Assembly: GCA_027475525.1 (NCBI GenBank)
Contig: JAMWFC010000122.1
Location: 434,001-498,000, forward strand
Direction of reading: 5' to 3'
DNA length: 64,000 nucleotides
DNA from: Macrolepiota albuminosa
Lineage: Eukaryota; Basidiomycota; Agaricomycetes; Agaricales; Agaricaceae
A model generated the notes under the pieces. The model saw only the letters and a list, made by a program, of their open reading frames with translations, did not search any database and was not told the DNA's origin. Below are positions 1 to 12,331 of the stretch, piece by piece. Position numbers and translations under genes: made by a program. Each line of letters begins with the position of its first letter. Within the stretch, counting starts at the first letter, position 1.

Positions 1-774
1 GCAGGGACCAGCTCAAGCTATCCACTCAACAATAGTCCAACCACTGTAATGGGGAGGGGAAGCATGGAAGCTGGCAGAAGTGACGAAATGGGATCAATTT
101 GTGATGATCTAGATCAAGATCAGATCTGACAATGCCCGATTTGACATGACTGAAAGGAGAAAGGAAAAGAAGCATGGAGGGATGTCAAAAGAAGCATGGA
201 ATGCAGGGAAGCGCTAAAAGGGGAAAGAAGGATCTATGAATGGGATCGTGCTAAATAGAGCTGAAGCAAATGGGGAAGTGGCAATCAGAGACATCCGGAG
301 GAATGGTGGAACAAGAAGTTGAATGGTGGAACTGGTGGCACCAAAACATGCCTCCCAAAAGGGAAATTGGACTATCAAATATGTTCTGGAGGCTGGAGAG
401 TTGACAACAAAAGAGTTATGTGTAGATAGTGGTCTGTGCACCAGAAAAACAGTATAAATAGCCCAAGTTTAGTAGAGAATAGACAGACATTTGATAGGCA
501 AAGGCTCAGTAGTTCCCAGGGAGTGAATCACCTAGGCTAGAGTTTATTGAACCTCTTCTTGCAAGTCTATTGAAAAACAAAGGCTCAGTAGTTCTCAGGG
601 AGTGAACTGCTTAGGCTGGAGTTGACTAAGAACCTTCTACTGCCCACCAGAGTATTTGATATTCTGAGAAGCACCCAATACACCAAGTTTATCATCAAGC
701 AACAGTGTGGATTAGAGGGAACTTTCTGAGTTACCAATAAGCCCCAGAACTACAGTAATACTTGCCACCAAGTA
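1..774. repeat. Possible LTR-like segment with TATA box and imperfect direct repeat
   Basis: No coding region is supported here. A purine tract (GGGGAGGGGA) lies near 52-61, a TATAAATA box at 453-460, and an imperfect direct repeat starts near 499 and again near 578 (period about 79; shared core AAAGGCTCAGTAGTTC). Purine tract, then TATA box, then repeats is the order expected for the 3' end of an LTR retrotransposon, but I cannot place LTR ends or a target-site duplication. It may be an old LTR or ordinary promoter-like AT-rich DNA. Confidence 0.25.
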
Positions 775-977
775 CTACATCATACTGATGCCGTGCATGC
801 GGGCAACCAGACAGATATTTTTTATAAACAAGTGGTTGATTAATTCTCGTACAGGTATTTGCGCATGCACAAAGCCTTTTATCACAGGATATGATGTGAG
901 ACCGCTGGCATCTACATGATTAACATATTTGAATGCCTGCTCTACCAGGACGTGATCGTGACTGGCAGACACATACA

Positions 978-1131
978 GACTAACTGCCTCTACAGGAAAT
1001 GAATAGAACTTGCCACCACCAAAGTGAAGTACACAACTTGATATGTATCTCTTCGACTAACTGCCTCTACAGGAAATGAATAGAACTTGCCACCACCAAA
1101 GTGAAGTACACAACTTGATATGTATCTCTTC
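978..1131. repeat. 77-bp tandem duplication 1
   Basis: A 77-bp unit (978-1054) is followed immediately by a second copy (1055-1131) with no difference that I can see. It falls in the last coding block of gene A and interrupts it. It has the same period as five other duplications in the window. Confidence 0.95.
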
Positions 1132-4100
1132 GAGCAGTAGAATGTACAAACATGGTTTTGTAAGATGATCAATAGACAGAGTACATTATATGCATAGAGA
1201 CAACTTGTATGCTCCATAGTAAGTATTACATGCCTGAGTGTGAGTACATAAACAAAAGACGGCCAGCTGTCAGGAAGGTCAACATCCTCTTCAATTAAAT
1301 GTGCAATTACTGCAGCATCACACTGAAACATCAATTAATAGGGTATAACTGACCCAATATTATATGCATTTGCAGATACAACAAGGATGTATAATCTGCA
1401 CATGATGAGCAGATAGACACTAGCCCATCGCTTGACGAAAAAGGTGATGAGTCGCATACTAATAACTTGAAAGGTGGTATTTGTTACACAAGCATCAAGA
1501 CAGACAACCCTTTGGTAAGACCCATAATTTATTGTTACATAATCATTCATATAGACAACCACTGAGTATACAATTCATATTACTTCAACGTATTAGCAAA
1601 ACACACAAATATTTACATTAGTATACAGATACAAATATAATTTTTTTTGATACATCAAATGTAAACTATTAAGCACAACAGATGACAATAATATGGGGTC
1701 AGGAGTCGGATAATATAATTTGAGGATGGACTACAACGAATAATTGATTAACCACCTGATAATACAGACGTGTTCCAATTATAAATATGTACCTTGGCGA
1801 TGAGTGTGTTCTGATGCAGTCGAAGATGAACAATCCCATTTGCAAATATTTTGAGCAGATCCTGCAGTCAGACAAATTGGCAATCCTTTCTATTGCAAAC
1901 AATGATTAGATGGCAAAACAGTTTCCTCTGGTGAGGATTCAGAGTCCGAAGACTGATGCGAATATAGTTCATTTATAGCCTCATTAGAAGATTCAAAGTC
2001 ATCATCAAAATCATCTCCATTGCTGTATGCAAGGGTTTTGTAAACATCATCATCCTTAGGATTGTTGCAATCTAGGCAAGGTGATATGTGTGATAGAGAG
2101 TACCCAAGTTCATATGCTGTTTTCTTATCTCCGTACACCAGACTATTGAGGTAAGGACAATCTAGTAAATACAAATAAATAAACCAATAATAATAGAAGA
2201 CTGACACAGCAAGACTATAGTGCACCGTATGCATCACAAGTAGATTTCTCAACAGTGTATGATGGTCCATCCCAATAAAACGATTGGTCAGAAGAACTGG
2301 CTGTTATAGTTTTGAAATAATCCCATGCAGGCCTGTCACATATACATTTGCAAACCACCATCCAAACTGAAGAGGTATCTAGCCCTTCAATCTCACCTTG
2401 TATTCCCGATGCATGAGCAGCTCTCTTAAGTAGTATAAGCACATGAGCGTGATGAGCCAAAAACATAGAGTAAATAGCCTGGAATGTGTCGTAACCGTTC
2501 AAAGTATTACCAGGCCTGCAAAAGGTATGATGCAGGAAGTACCAGTACATGATTTTGCAGGCCCTCGAGCAGTTTTTGATAGATGACTCAAATATGTGGA
2601 TGTCCGTATTGAATGGGTAGTTCCAATTAATAAGAGCACTATGCAATTCGAAATAATTGCATAGCAAGAAAATAGACAAGGCGCCTTCCCAGGTATCCCA
2701 ATCTGGCACATGATGATAATTCTGGTCTAAAAATAAATAAATAAATAAATAAAATTAAAAAATTAAATAAAATAAAATTTAATAAACTAAAAATTAGAAG
2801 TCAACGTCAGGTATGCTTACTTAGGTCACCCTCAAAAAGTTTATTTGTATAGCAGTAGTAATGCACGAGCATGCAAACCAGTATAGAATGAGATGCCATT
2901 CCGTGATCAGCATTTGAAAGGATTTGACTACTCACAAAATGGTGATATATTCCAATAACAGAATCAGCAAGAGTGGTTGCTAGATAATAATGACCTCCAA
3001 CACATATGGAAAGTACTGGTGTCACAACACAAAGTGGCATGTTCGGGTGCACAATACTACAGGAACAGTCATATCGTCTATGCAGCAATATAAAGGCACC
3101 ACTCACAAAACATCACCAAGTTTCAATACAACTACTTCGGTATCCCACAAGTCAGTGTTTGCTTCATGCATGACATATTTATCTGTAAAAATAGATATGG
3201 TAGCAAAATCGTTGAAAGACCCCAACTTTGGTTATGCAACGTACAGTAACTTGAATCCTGTTTTCACTCGTAAAAAAGTGCCATACCCGTTAGAACCAAT
3301 GTGCCAGTAATGATGGGCAGATCTGGTTGATGCTATTGTCCACTGCATGTCAGATATCAGATAATGGTTGGAGGAGTCACAGTACAAGGATTGATTATTT
3401 ACTTGCGACCATGCGAACCAATCACCGGACATGGATAAGACAGGAAATGGATTGTGTACTGCTGGCATATTGAGAGCACTCAGAGCCCATGGTTCCGCAG
3501 ATGAAACAGCAGCAAACACGTCAACTGGGGAACCTCTATGTGTATATTGAGTATTTAGTGAGGTGAAATCTATCATATATAAGTATATGGAATGGAACAC
3601 AAGAATACCCAAACAGGCATACCATGAATAGTGGTAACACTGTATATGTTGCAGACAGAGGTCAGTGTTGCATTGGTAAATCTGTTGTCTACATGGTTGA
3701 TGCCTTTAATCAATACGGCAGTGTAGTCGGTCGGATATTTAGAAATACTGATATTAGTGGGGTCCATCAATTCATCCATAGAAGCAATCTTGATAAACAT
3801 CGGTCTAGTTGACCCCATAACAACCGATTCATGGAGTGAGTAAAACCATTGCAAATCCTCTGTTAATTGTAGGGTGTTCAGCAGCAGTTATGGAAACAGA
3901 TCACAGGACTTACATGGAACTTGAAAGTAAACCAATATGCGCAGTTCATACCATGAATTGCATACTTGACAGGACTTTCCCCCATCATGAATACAATGTC
4001 ATCGGATACATTGATATCAGAATCATCAAACTCTAAGTCCTGAGGTCATACAACATACAGTGAAATAACATAGTAATCATATATAACGGAGTACGTACAG

Positions 4101-5887
4101 TAATGTCAAGAGTCAAATCAATGAGGACATGAGAAACGTGTTTGCTAGGCCATGTCCTGTCAATACCATCACCATGCATATCTTTGATGGTTTTGGTGTT
4201 CTTGTGTGCTCGTCTTTTCCTTTTGAGAGTGGGAGAAGAAATAGACGGCGGTTTACTTGTTTTATTAGATTGTCACGACCACACCCCCAATACATTACTT
4301 TTGGGAATTAAAACTGGAGGTTCTTCATCTGGTGGAGGAACGAGGTTGTCAGAGGACAATGGATTGATGCTGGATATATCGAGTACATTGCAATCATCAT
4401 TGATGAGTTCTCAGAGAACAACAAATTGACACTGGGGTTATTGAGTACGGCTTGATCATCATTGCTAGCGTTATCTCTACCAGATACATCTCTTCTATCA
4501 ATATCAACATTGGTGGGCCTGTCAGAAGGAGAAGAGTCCTGAATGTTGAGAGAATATGGTGGAGGAGACACGAAAGATAGATGTCTGTCTGCTGTATCAT
4601 GCCCACCAAGTCATCTAGTTTTGTTTGTTGAATTGCTTAGATTTTTACTGCCAGCATTGACATTGACATTGAATGGATCATTGGTAGTATCCTGTAAAGA
4701 TGACATATGTATCCTACACGTATCGCAAGAATCGTCATCATTGATAGGTGGATGATATGGATCGCTACCAGCAGATTGAAAAGGATATACATCTTTATCA
4801 TGAAGCCCATTGTTATTGAACTTGTTATCATACGTAATTGCAGACAAACGGAAATTGTTGGGCACAGGGATGTTGGTACTAGAGGTGCTTCCGGTTAGTG
4901 AGGTCAGAAGTAAAGTATTGTCAGGAAAAAGTAAAACATCGGAATATACCACCATATCAAGCTGATCAATTACATTGGATGGCGAAGATAGGGTAGCAGG
5001 GACATGCAAAGACCCATTAACAAGGTTCAGCCAATGAAGTGCAGCATCCCTCACCACCCCCTCCAGATGTTGAAATGCAGATCTGAGTTCCTGTAGGAGG
5101 TTCTCCTCCAGAGCTGCAGAAAACAACACCTTCCACAACACCCAATCCGCTTCTACTACAGCAAGAGGTTGTTCTAGCCCTCCTATGTGATTCTATAACT
5201 ACCACGTTAACAATACAATTAACTATCAATATGGCATGCAAGAGAACAATCACACCTTAAACACTGTTTCCTTTGTGCCCACTTCATTATACTCGTGAGG
5301 ATTGAGTAACATAAGAGGCGATATAGCCAACGTGATATACAAAGAATTATGAAAAACAGTTGTGTGACCTTGAGGAGCTGAACCATAAACTTGGCGGATA
5401 TGCGCAAGCCCAGACTGGTCATTCTTTGACCTGCGGTATCAAAATCTAAGATGTAAATAACAATTAAACCAAAAAGTATCGTATCCAGAAACTATCATAC
5501 TCTCGATGGACTCAATATCCATAGGCAGAAATAAATTTCCCTGATATGAGCACTGATATTTTCAGCATTAACAATACACATACAATATGAATATTAACGT
5601 ACCTTAAGAAGACATTCCAAATGCAGGGCCGCAGAGGTCAAGTTGATGAGTATAGTGACAACATTTTTTTTTCCAATGTGCCGAGCAAGACTTGAGTACA
5701 AACAAATCAAGGGACCGCCTTCTAATGAATAATACGTGGAAGAGTCAAATTGTTTATCTCTACACGTCTTGGATCAAAGTGCACGTATATAAGAATTTAG
5801 GGCATTCTGGAATCTCTCCAGAAGAGCAGGAATATTATTAAGGCTTCCCATAGGCTAGGTAATACATAAAATATTGTACTTGACCAA

Positions 5888-6041
5888 TTGATAAAAGCCA
5901 ATAGAAACAATGACACATACTGCTTTGTAGTTGTCAACTATGGGACCAGATGAAGAGGGTCTCCTTGATAAAAGCCAATAGAAACAATGACACATACTGC
6001 TTTGTAGTTGTCAACTATGGGACCAGATGAAGAGGGTCTCC
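5888..6041. repeat. 77-bp tandem duplication 2
   Basis: The unit 5888-5964 is repeated at 5965-6041. It spans an intron-exon boundary of gene A, so a spliced transcript would carry the disturbance only if this is real DNA rather than an assembly join. Confidence 0.95.
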
Positions 6042-6437
6042 GAATAGCCCCCCCATTTATCATCTCAAATACGTTCACAACACAATAGGCCATGAGAATC
6101 TGAAATTGAGCATTCATCAGGATCTTTTCAGGTATCATAGGCACATCATCTCCCACCATAAGAGCGCAAAACAGAGAATACTGATCATCCTTACGGGCAG
6201 GAGAAACCATAGCTTCCTCTGTAATTATCCGGCTACCAAGTTGCTACAAAACAACAACAGCATGTACTTATGGTATCATCAACAATAAACAAGTCGACAA
6301 TGTTCACTCATGTGGATTGCCATGTCTCATCCATAGCGGGTAGCAAGATCTTTGTCCAATAGCAGTGCATCAGTGAACCAGGAATAGGATGCAAAAGCCT
6401 TGTTTGATAAGCGAGGATGCAGGGAAGTCACAGACAT

Positions 6438-6969
6438 ATAACAAAAATATCAGAAAGTACGTGTGTATGTGGGGAGGGCAGAAGGGAGGACAACATGGAG
6501 GTTTGAGGATGTTAACATGCCATATATATATATGTATAAAATAAAAAATCAACATTTTCAGTAAATAAAATTATATATGTAATAGCAGCCCATATTTAGA
6601 TTGACATCGGATTAGCTATGGACAAATTCAAACAACAAGGATTAGTCATACAAAACAGACGACACAACCTTCAGCAAGTAAAACAATCAAACAGTAAATA
6701 CATGCTATAATATCAATGAATATGAAGATCATACCAAGTTAGTTTTATCCGTCCACAACACTCTTACACAAGACCACTGGCACATTGCAAATAATGCATA
6801 TTTTATTCATCACTCCAAATTTTGTAGTCAAACAAAGTGATGTATGCAAAAATAGTATGAGATAGTTCAGCAAAGGGATCAGAACGTGGCAAACAACAAA
6901 ATCAAAATTATATCAACCAGCATGGAAAATTGAAGGAACTATATGTGGTCCATGTGCCAGTGATCAGAT
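6438..6969. other. Intergenic AT-rich spacer
   Basis: AT-rich DNA between the putative start of gene A and the 3' end of gene B. A TATATATATATG run lies near 6,525-6,536. No coding block or RNA gene is visible. Confidence 0.4.
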
Positions 6970-9791
6970 TGCTTCTTTATTTTTACCTTTTCCCTTGAGT
7001 AGCTTGGCAGAATAAGCTGGCTTAGAGGTAGCACTCTGATTTGTGGCCAATCTACCAAGACCAGATCAGAGAGAAGCAGTCAAATCAGCATCGTGAGATG
7101 TCTTAGAGCTGGCACTGCGGTGTCCAGAGGATATACCACTCACAGAACCAGAAGAAGAAATATTTTTCAACTCTCTTGGAGCGCCATATTCAGACTCTTC
7201 AAGACCATCAGATCTCATCAAGGATGCCATGTGCCTGGTGCCTGCACCACCAACCACAACAATATCAGGAGTGTGAAAAACCATGATGAACTTGATGTTA
7301 GTCGAAAGAAAACTACAAAATAAGAATATCATAATAAATGGTCAACATACACTGAAAAAGACCCTTCAAACCATCCAGCTATGTAACTCATGGCAACAAT
7401 GGATCCCTTGGGAACATTGGATGTGTTACCATTGTATGAGTGCCAACTAGTAATGAGTGCCAACTAGTAATAGCATTGAAGTCAGCAGCCGAAAATCAAG
7501 AGGCAGGTCCAGTTTCTGAATGACCGTCGTATACAGGCACTGGAAATAAATAAATAGAGAAGTCAACAAATAATGACACAAAAGACATACCCGTTAATTC
7601 ATAATTTATTACCGCCTCCATAGAATTCTTGATATTCGGACTTGGTACGATAGGAGCAGATTTGACAGAAAACATCGAATTGTTTGTAAGTATATGAGGC
7701 TTTGAAAGAGCAGGCACTGAATAGCCACCCGCTACAAAATGATGTCAACACAAAGGTATGCTACACGCAAGTTGAAAATTTACAGTTTTTGAAAGACACA
7801 CTCTTCCTTTTGCCTCTGGTTACAAAGGCCATCCCATAGCTTGAGTAAGAGTCCATGGGATCAGAACGCAAACTCAACGTGTTTCCAACATTGGCCATAG
7901 AATGTAGGAATTCTTGCTAGAATGGCACAGTCATCAAACGTTTCTGTTTATAGGGGGACGAGTAACTGCCAACTTCTATGCCAGAATTAAAGAGATGAGA
8001 AGCAGACACGATGCTGAACATGACATCGATGCAAAAGGCATTACCCCTATGGTTTAAAGCAAGGTGATGAGATTTGACAGTAAGATTATCAGGATGTATG
8101 CGAGCTGAATGCACATATAAGCCATGTTTGACTCACAATAGGCCTTGAATCAAAGACCTATACATGTATGTAACGATGATGCACATGAACAAGACAACAT
8201 AAGCACTTACTCTGTGTTTTCTTCAGTCATCTTCGATGTCACGGCTGTTATACATGCAAATTGCACTGATCCATCACTGATTTGTTTATCATATCCATAC
8301 AGTATGATATTGAATATGCAACTATGCAAAATATGTCAATAAATAGAAACAGACTAGTACATATTGTGACGTGGATACTATAAACAGACATACAGAAGAT
8401 AAGAAGCATACTGTATATAGAGGAGAACATAGAATCCTGTACATCCGGCTGCATAACTGGAGGATTAGTAACCATAACAGTCAGATCAGTAGCACCATCA
8501 AATCTAACAAAAAAAAAATCAGAATACAAAAATCAATCAAGCAAATAATAAGATGCTACTCTTCAATATCATAGTGTTCACCAGCACCAACATTGACAGG
8601 ATCATTGTGTTTAGTAGTGACGCCATGTATATAAGTACTGGCATCTTCCATAACACGACAATCTTTGTTATCATCAGCATACTCTTGTTTGTTGGTGGAG
8701 GCAGCAAACACCAAGGATTTGTTATCAGAATTGACACATGCAATCAGCGCACTGCTTGAGAAAACTAAGTCTGCTGTATCAGCTTCATCATTGGGTAATT
8801 CCAACGACTCAAAGCTACTCCCATCGACTCCATCCTCAGATGTGTCTTTATTGACAATAGATTCACTAGTGGCATAGAATTTGTCGTCCAATGAATAGGC
8901 AGGCAGTTTATGAACGCAAGATGTACTGATACTACAAATAAAAATAAAAATAAAAGACACAATGCATGAGCAGTATTTACAATAAATTTGAAAATAAAAT
9001 ACTGACACTTCCAGCAAACCGTTGCTTTCTGCAAGAGATATGATGCTATTTCTGTTATCCAGGAAATTGTCAGACATCAAGTTATTGTCTAAATCAGCCT
9101 TTATATTGGGAAGGATATGTGTGGTCAATTTCGTGACCCCTGCAACCTGAAGTTTATTTAAAAGGGTGCAACTATGTCTGAAGATATACAAAAAACAACA
9201 TTTTCAGATGGTCATACTACAAATAGTGTAATCCAACTGACATAGTTTGCCCAGTTGGAGTGGACAGTGTATCACCTGTACCGGCCAAAAGCTTCTCCAA
9301 GGCACGTCTAAATAACCAGTATGCAGTCAACCGAAAGTCAATAACATAACATTAGTATGCATATAACTAGGGACTCAATGCTTGAAGGGCCACCAGCCCT
9401 CTTCTTTTTTGGTGAAGACATACAGGGCATACTATCACTACAAATGATAAGCAATCACTGACATCAACACAATATACAAGGATGTACACATTATGGACGA
9501 CACCAATTTTGCGCTTGACTGAAGAGGAAGATGCAGAATCAGCATCAACAGGCGAGTTGCCGGCTAACACAGCTGCAAATATACTGATAGCACATGTCAA
9601 GGTTGTACATACAAATGATTACATAATGCATGCATTCAATTAGTCTGCATTCCTTAGTCAAATATATCAGTATAATAATGAGATGTAAGTAGATAGATAG
9701 AAATTTACAAAGCTTGCAGCTGTTCATACAAAGGACACATCATATCTTCCGGTTTATCTGTGGATTTCTTTGACTTTTTGTGTGGGGGCAT
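6970..9791 (-). pseudogene. Gene B: decayed multi-exon gene, basic N-terminus, unknown function
   Basis: The start is chosen at the ATG at 9,791 (MPPHKKSKKSTDKPEDMM...). The coding blocks that follow join through short introns, including 8,932-9,006 (GTCAGT...TGTAG) and 8,504-8,559 (GTAGCA...GTTAG). The N-terminal third is serine- and acid-rich with three basic clusters (HKKSKK, VKRK, PKKRR) that suggest a nuclear protein. The C-terminal part contains SIVAMSYIAGWFEG followed, after an intron, by a block with a hydrophobic strand (IKFIMVFHTPDIVVV), and the protein ends in a basic tail (KLLKGKGKNKEAI). At least three in-frame stops (near 7,055, 7,499 and 7,917) fit single C-to-T changes of CGA or CAG codons. 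The family is not recognised. The strings resemble recurring uncharacterised Agaricomycete proteins, but that is memory and not a search. Confidence 0.5.
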
Positions 9792-11110
9792 GGTAGTACC
9801 AAGTATAACAATGTATAAACAAATATAGGGACATATAAATAGAGCAAAAGAGTTGAGGATAAGGAAGCCTGCAGCACGCAGGTTTTATGATATCTCAGCA
9901 GACTAATGGACACGTAAACATCAAAAGCAACAAGGGTTGAATAAACCAAATATATTAGTACAAGTACCCATGGTTGCATGATAAACTGAATATACAAGCC
10001 AAATATAGAGGAAAAAACATTTAAAACAAATAGAAATAAAAATAAAAAGAAAAATAACATGGAGTTAATGATGGGTTAGAAGCTTTGAGCCAGCCATTTG
10101 GAGACGGATAAAGAACTATTAATATATGCTTAGACAAATAAATCAATACAAATCAAACGACAACACCTGCGTAAGAAACTGCCACTTTACACAAGCTCTA
10201 CATGTGCCAGACCAGTGAGTCTGGACATAGAAAGGCAAAAAGGCAGAAACATCCAGATACTACAAGAAATGTAGCCATAATAGTGTAAGAAGCAAGGGAT
10301 ACCAATAGGCAAGCCAAATTGTCAATTTGAATTAGCCTTGTTCAATCCCATAGTAATAACAGAGTAATATGTAGGTAATATGTAGGCAAACCAATCAGTC
10401 AGTTTGAATTAACCTATTTCAATCCTAAAAGATGTTAGAAGCAAAGTAACCTACTCAGTATCCAGGGAACAGACAATCTATAAGCCAAAATCAAATAAAA
10501 TGATACAGTGGAATAAATATATCGATGCAGAAATATACATGCTTCAAAATAAAAGGAAAAGAACACAGTCCTGTAGGATGGGAGAATCTATGGAAAAGAA
10601 GTTGTCTGTGAGACAGTTGGAGGATTAGCATATAGGGAGATCCAATAAATTGGGTCGATCTTATCATTTCCAAACACGTTGAATAGAAAAGATAAAATAT
10701 ATCTGAATCACTAAGAAGCCAGACAGACAGTCGACCCGTAAACGTTGCTTGCATCAGACCAATGCAACATGACATGAGAATAAGAAGCTATACAGATAGT
10801 TGACCCTGAAAAGTTGCTTATAATAGACAGCTGCCATGCAACACAAGACAGTATCAGGTCACCAGACATTCTGTAGCCTATCGTATCATCGCATACACAT
10901 ATACAAAAATGGACAACAAGTATGATGAAAGCAATGCAAGTACGTACTGAATAAAGCCTTTTAGAATTATAAAAAGATATTTAAATGGACATTAACATAG
11001 AAAGTACCTTAAAACAACATGTTAAGTATGATGAGCATTGGAGGAAAGCATGATTCCATGACATTCTTCAGGTGAAATGAAAATATATATGTATTGCATC
11101 CACACATGAG
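9792..11110. other. Non-coding AT-rich spacer between genes B and C
   Basis: No supported coding region. Weak dispersed repeats are visible (the TTTGAATTA...TTCAATCC motif near 10,327 and again near 10,402). This is the presumed divergent promoter region of gene B (leftward) and gene C (rightward). Confidence 0.4.
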
Positions 11111-11120
11111 TTAATGTTTT

Positions 11121-12331
11121 GTGAAGAACCCAGAATGGAAAAATACGGTAGTAGTCTGGCAATACAAGAGCCCAAAAATATGGAGACTACTACTAGCAGA
11201 TGAGGATAGCAAGATGATAAACAAGAAAGAAACATTTACTATGTACGGTGCAATATCAGACGTAAATTTGCCTCTATTTAAAATAGGAAGATCTATAAGG
11301 TGAGCATTCAACGATGCTACACATATCAAAGATGGCTGATAAGTATATAGTGAATTCAACCAGAAGTGTAAATACCTCAAACAGTCAATAAAACTAAATG
11401 GGCTTGGCACACAGCAGTTCAACAACACTGTAGCTGCAGAGAAAACAGTACAAAGTATTTGACTGGAAGTTCAAAGAGGGTAAACTGGAAAAATAGTCGA
11501 AAGAAATGTCAGATAAAGGAAACAAGATATTGTACGCAAACAATAGGGTGTTTACACCAGCAAAGGACTTGGACAAACTTCACATTCTATTTGAAAAGGA
11601 CACTGACTCCAATGGATTGCTTGAAAAAATTGCATGGCTGCAGCAAAAACAGTATACAAAGCATTTGACCAGGAGTTCAAAGAGGGCAAACTGGAAGAAT
11701 GGTCGGAAGAAATGTCAGATGAAGAAAACAAGATATTGTATGCAAACAATAGGGTGTTTACAGCCACAAAGGACTTGGACAAACAAGAAGTTCACATTCT
11801 GTTCGAAAAGGATACTGACTCCAACGGATTGCTTGAAAAAATTGCATGAGAGGGGTTCAAGAAGACATCAGACAATGTTGTTGAGTACGTGCAAGCAAGG
11901 ATAACACTGGAAGTAGATAAAACGTAAGAATATATGGACAACAACCATAAAACATAGATGCTCACACAAATCAAAGATTCAAGAGGATCAAACTGCAGAC
12001 CTTCCAAATTGGTGATATAGTTGTGGTGCAAGTATTCTTTGCAGTCATTCCATTGAGGGGAGGGAAATACAAGATGTTAACAATTTTGAGATCAATAATG
12101 CTGCTGGACGAAACATTTGCACTAGTGAGTGGCCATATAAACAATAAATGTATTATTCTTACTCTGACAATTACCAAGAAGAGAAAGGGGCAACCGCTCA
12201 AATAAAAGACTATGAAAAGGAAGCTCCGAACATATGAAGATGATGAAGAACCCCAACAGAGGGCTGGCAAGGTGGTCAGTACCAGCAATTTCAAGCAACA
12301 AATGTTGAATTACATGAACATTGACAACTGA
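11121..12331 (+). pseudogene. Gene C: decayed multi-exon gene with a tandemly duplicated 68-residue module
   Basis: Plus-strand blocks: 11,121-11,303 (NPEWKNTVVVWQYKS...), then after a GTGAGC...ACAG intron two copies of a module starting near 11,434 and 11,638 (period 204 bp, 68 codons; signature KILYANNRVFT, LFEKDTDSNGLLEKIA), then further blocks to the stop at 12,331 (...LNYMNIDN). The penultimate block (QIGDIVVVQVFFAVIPLRGG) precedes a 54-nt GTGAGT...CCAAG intron. Module copy 1 carries a 2-bp deletion and a TGG-to-TAG type stop, while copy 2 is open. One further TAA near 12,200 fits a CAA-to-TAA change. Function is unknown. It is divergent from gene B across a 1.3-kb spacer. Confidence 0.45.
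11434..11850 (+). repeat. 204-bp coding tandem duplication
   Basis: Two adjacent, similar but not identical copies start at CTGCAG at 11,434 and 11,638. The period is a multiple of three, so the duplication keeps the reading frame and repeats a 68-residue module in gene C. Divergence between the copies shows it is old, unlike the 77-bp duplications. Confidence 0.85.

Larger units (their letters stand above)
775..6437 (-). pseudogene. Gene A: decayed multi-exon gene of unknown function (possibly two genes)
   Basis: A chain of minus-strand coding blocks is separated by short introns with GT...AG ends, for example 3,860-3,913 (GTAAGT...ACAG) and about 5,857-5,923. The putative start is the ATG at 6,437 (MSVTSLHPRLSNK...), and the last block ends at 775 (...ARMHGISMM). 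Blocks include an acidic DDFDDDFESSNE stretch near 1.9-2.05 kb and a basic KRKRRAHK cluster near 4.2 kb that could be a nuclear signal. Reading is broken by in-frame TGA codons where CGA is expected, by a frameshift near 4.4 kb, and by two 77-bp tandem duplications (978 and 5,888). I do not recognise the family. Length and style resemble the large hypothetical genes common in Agaricomycetes. Exon boundaries and the one-versus-two-gene question are unresolved. Confidence 0.4.

Noticed and set aside
4129..4429. Overlapping plus-strand frames in gene A
   Set aside because: They overlap minus-strand coding blocks with splice signals and have no motif of their own.
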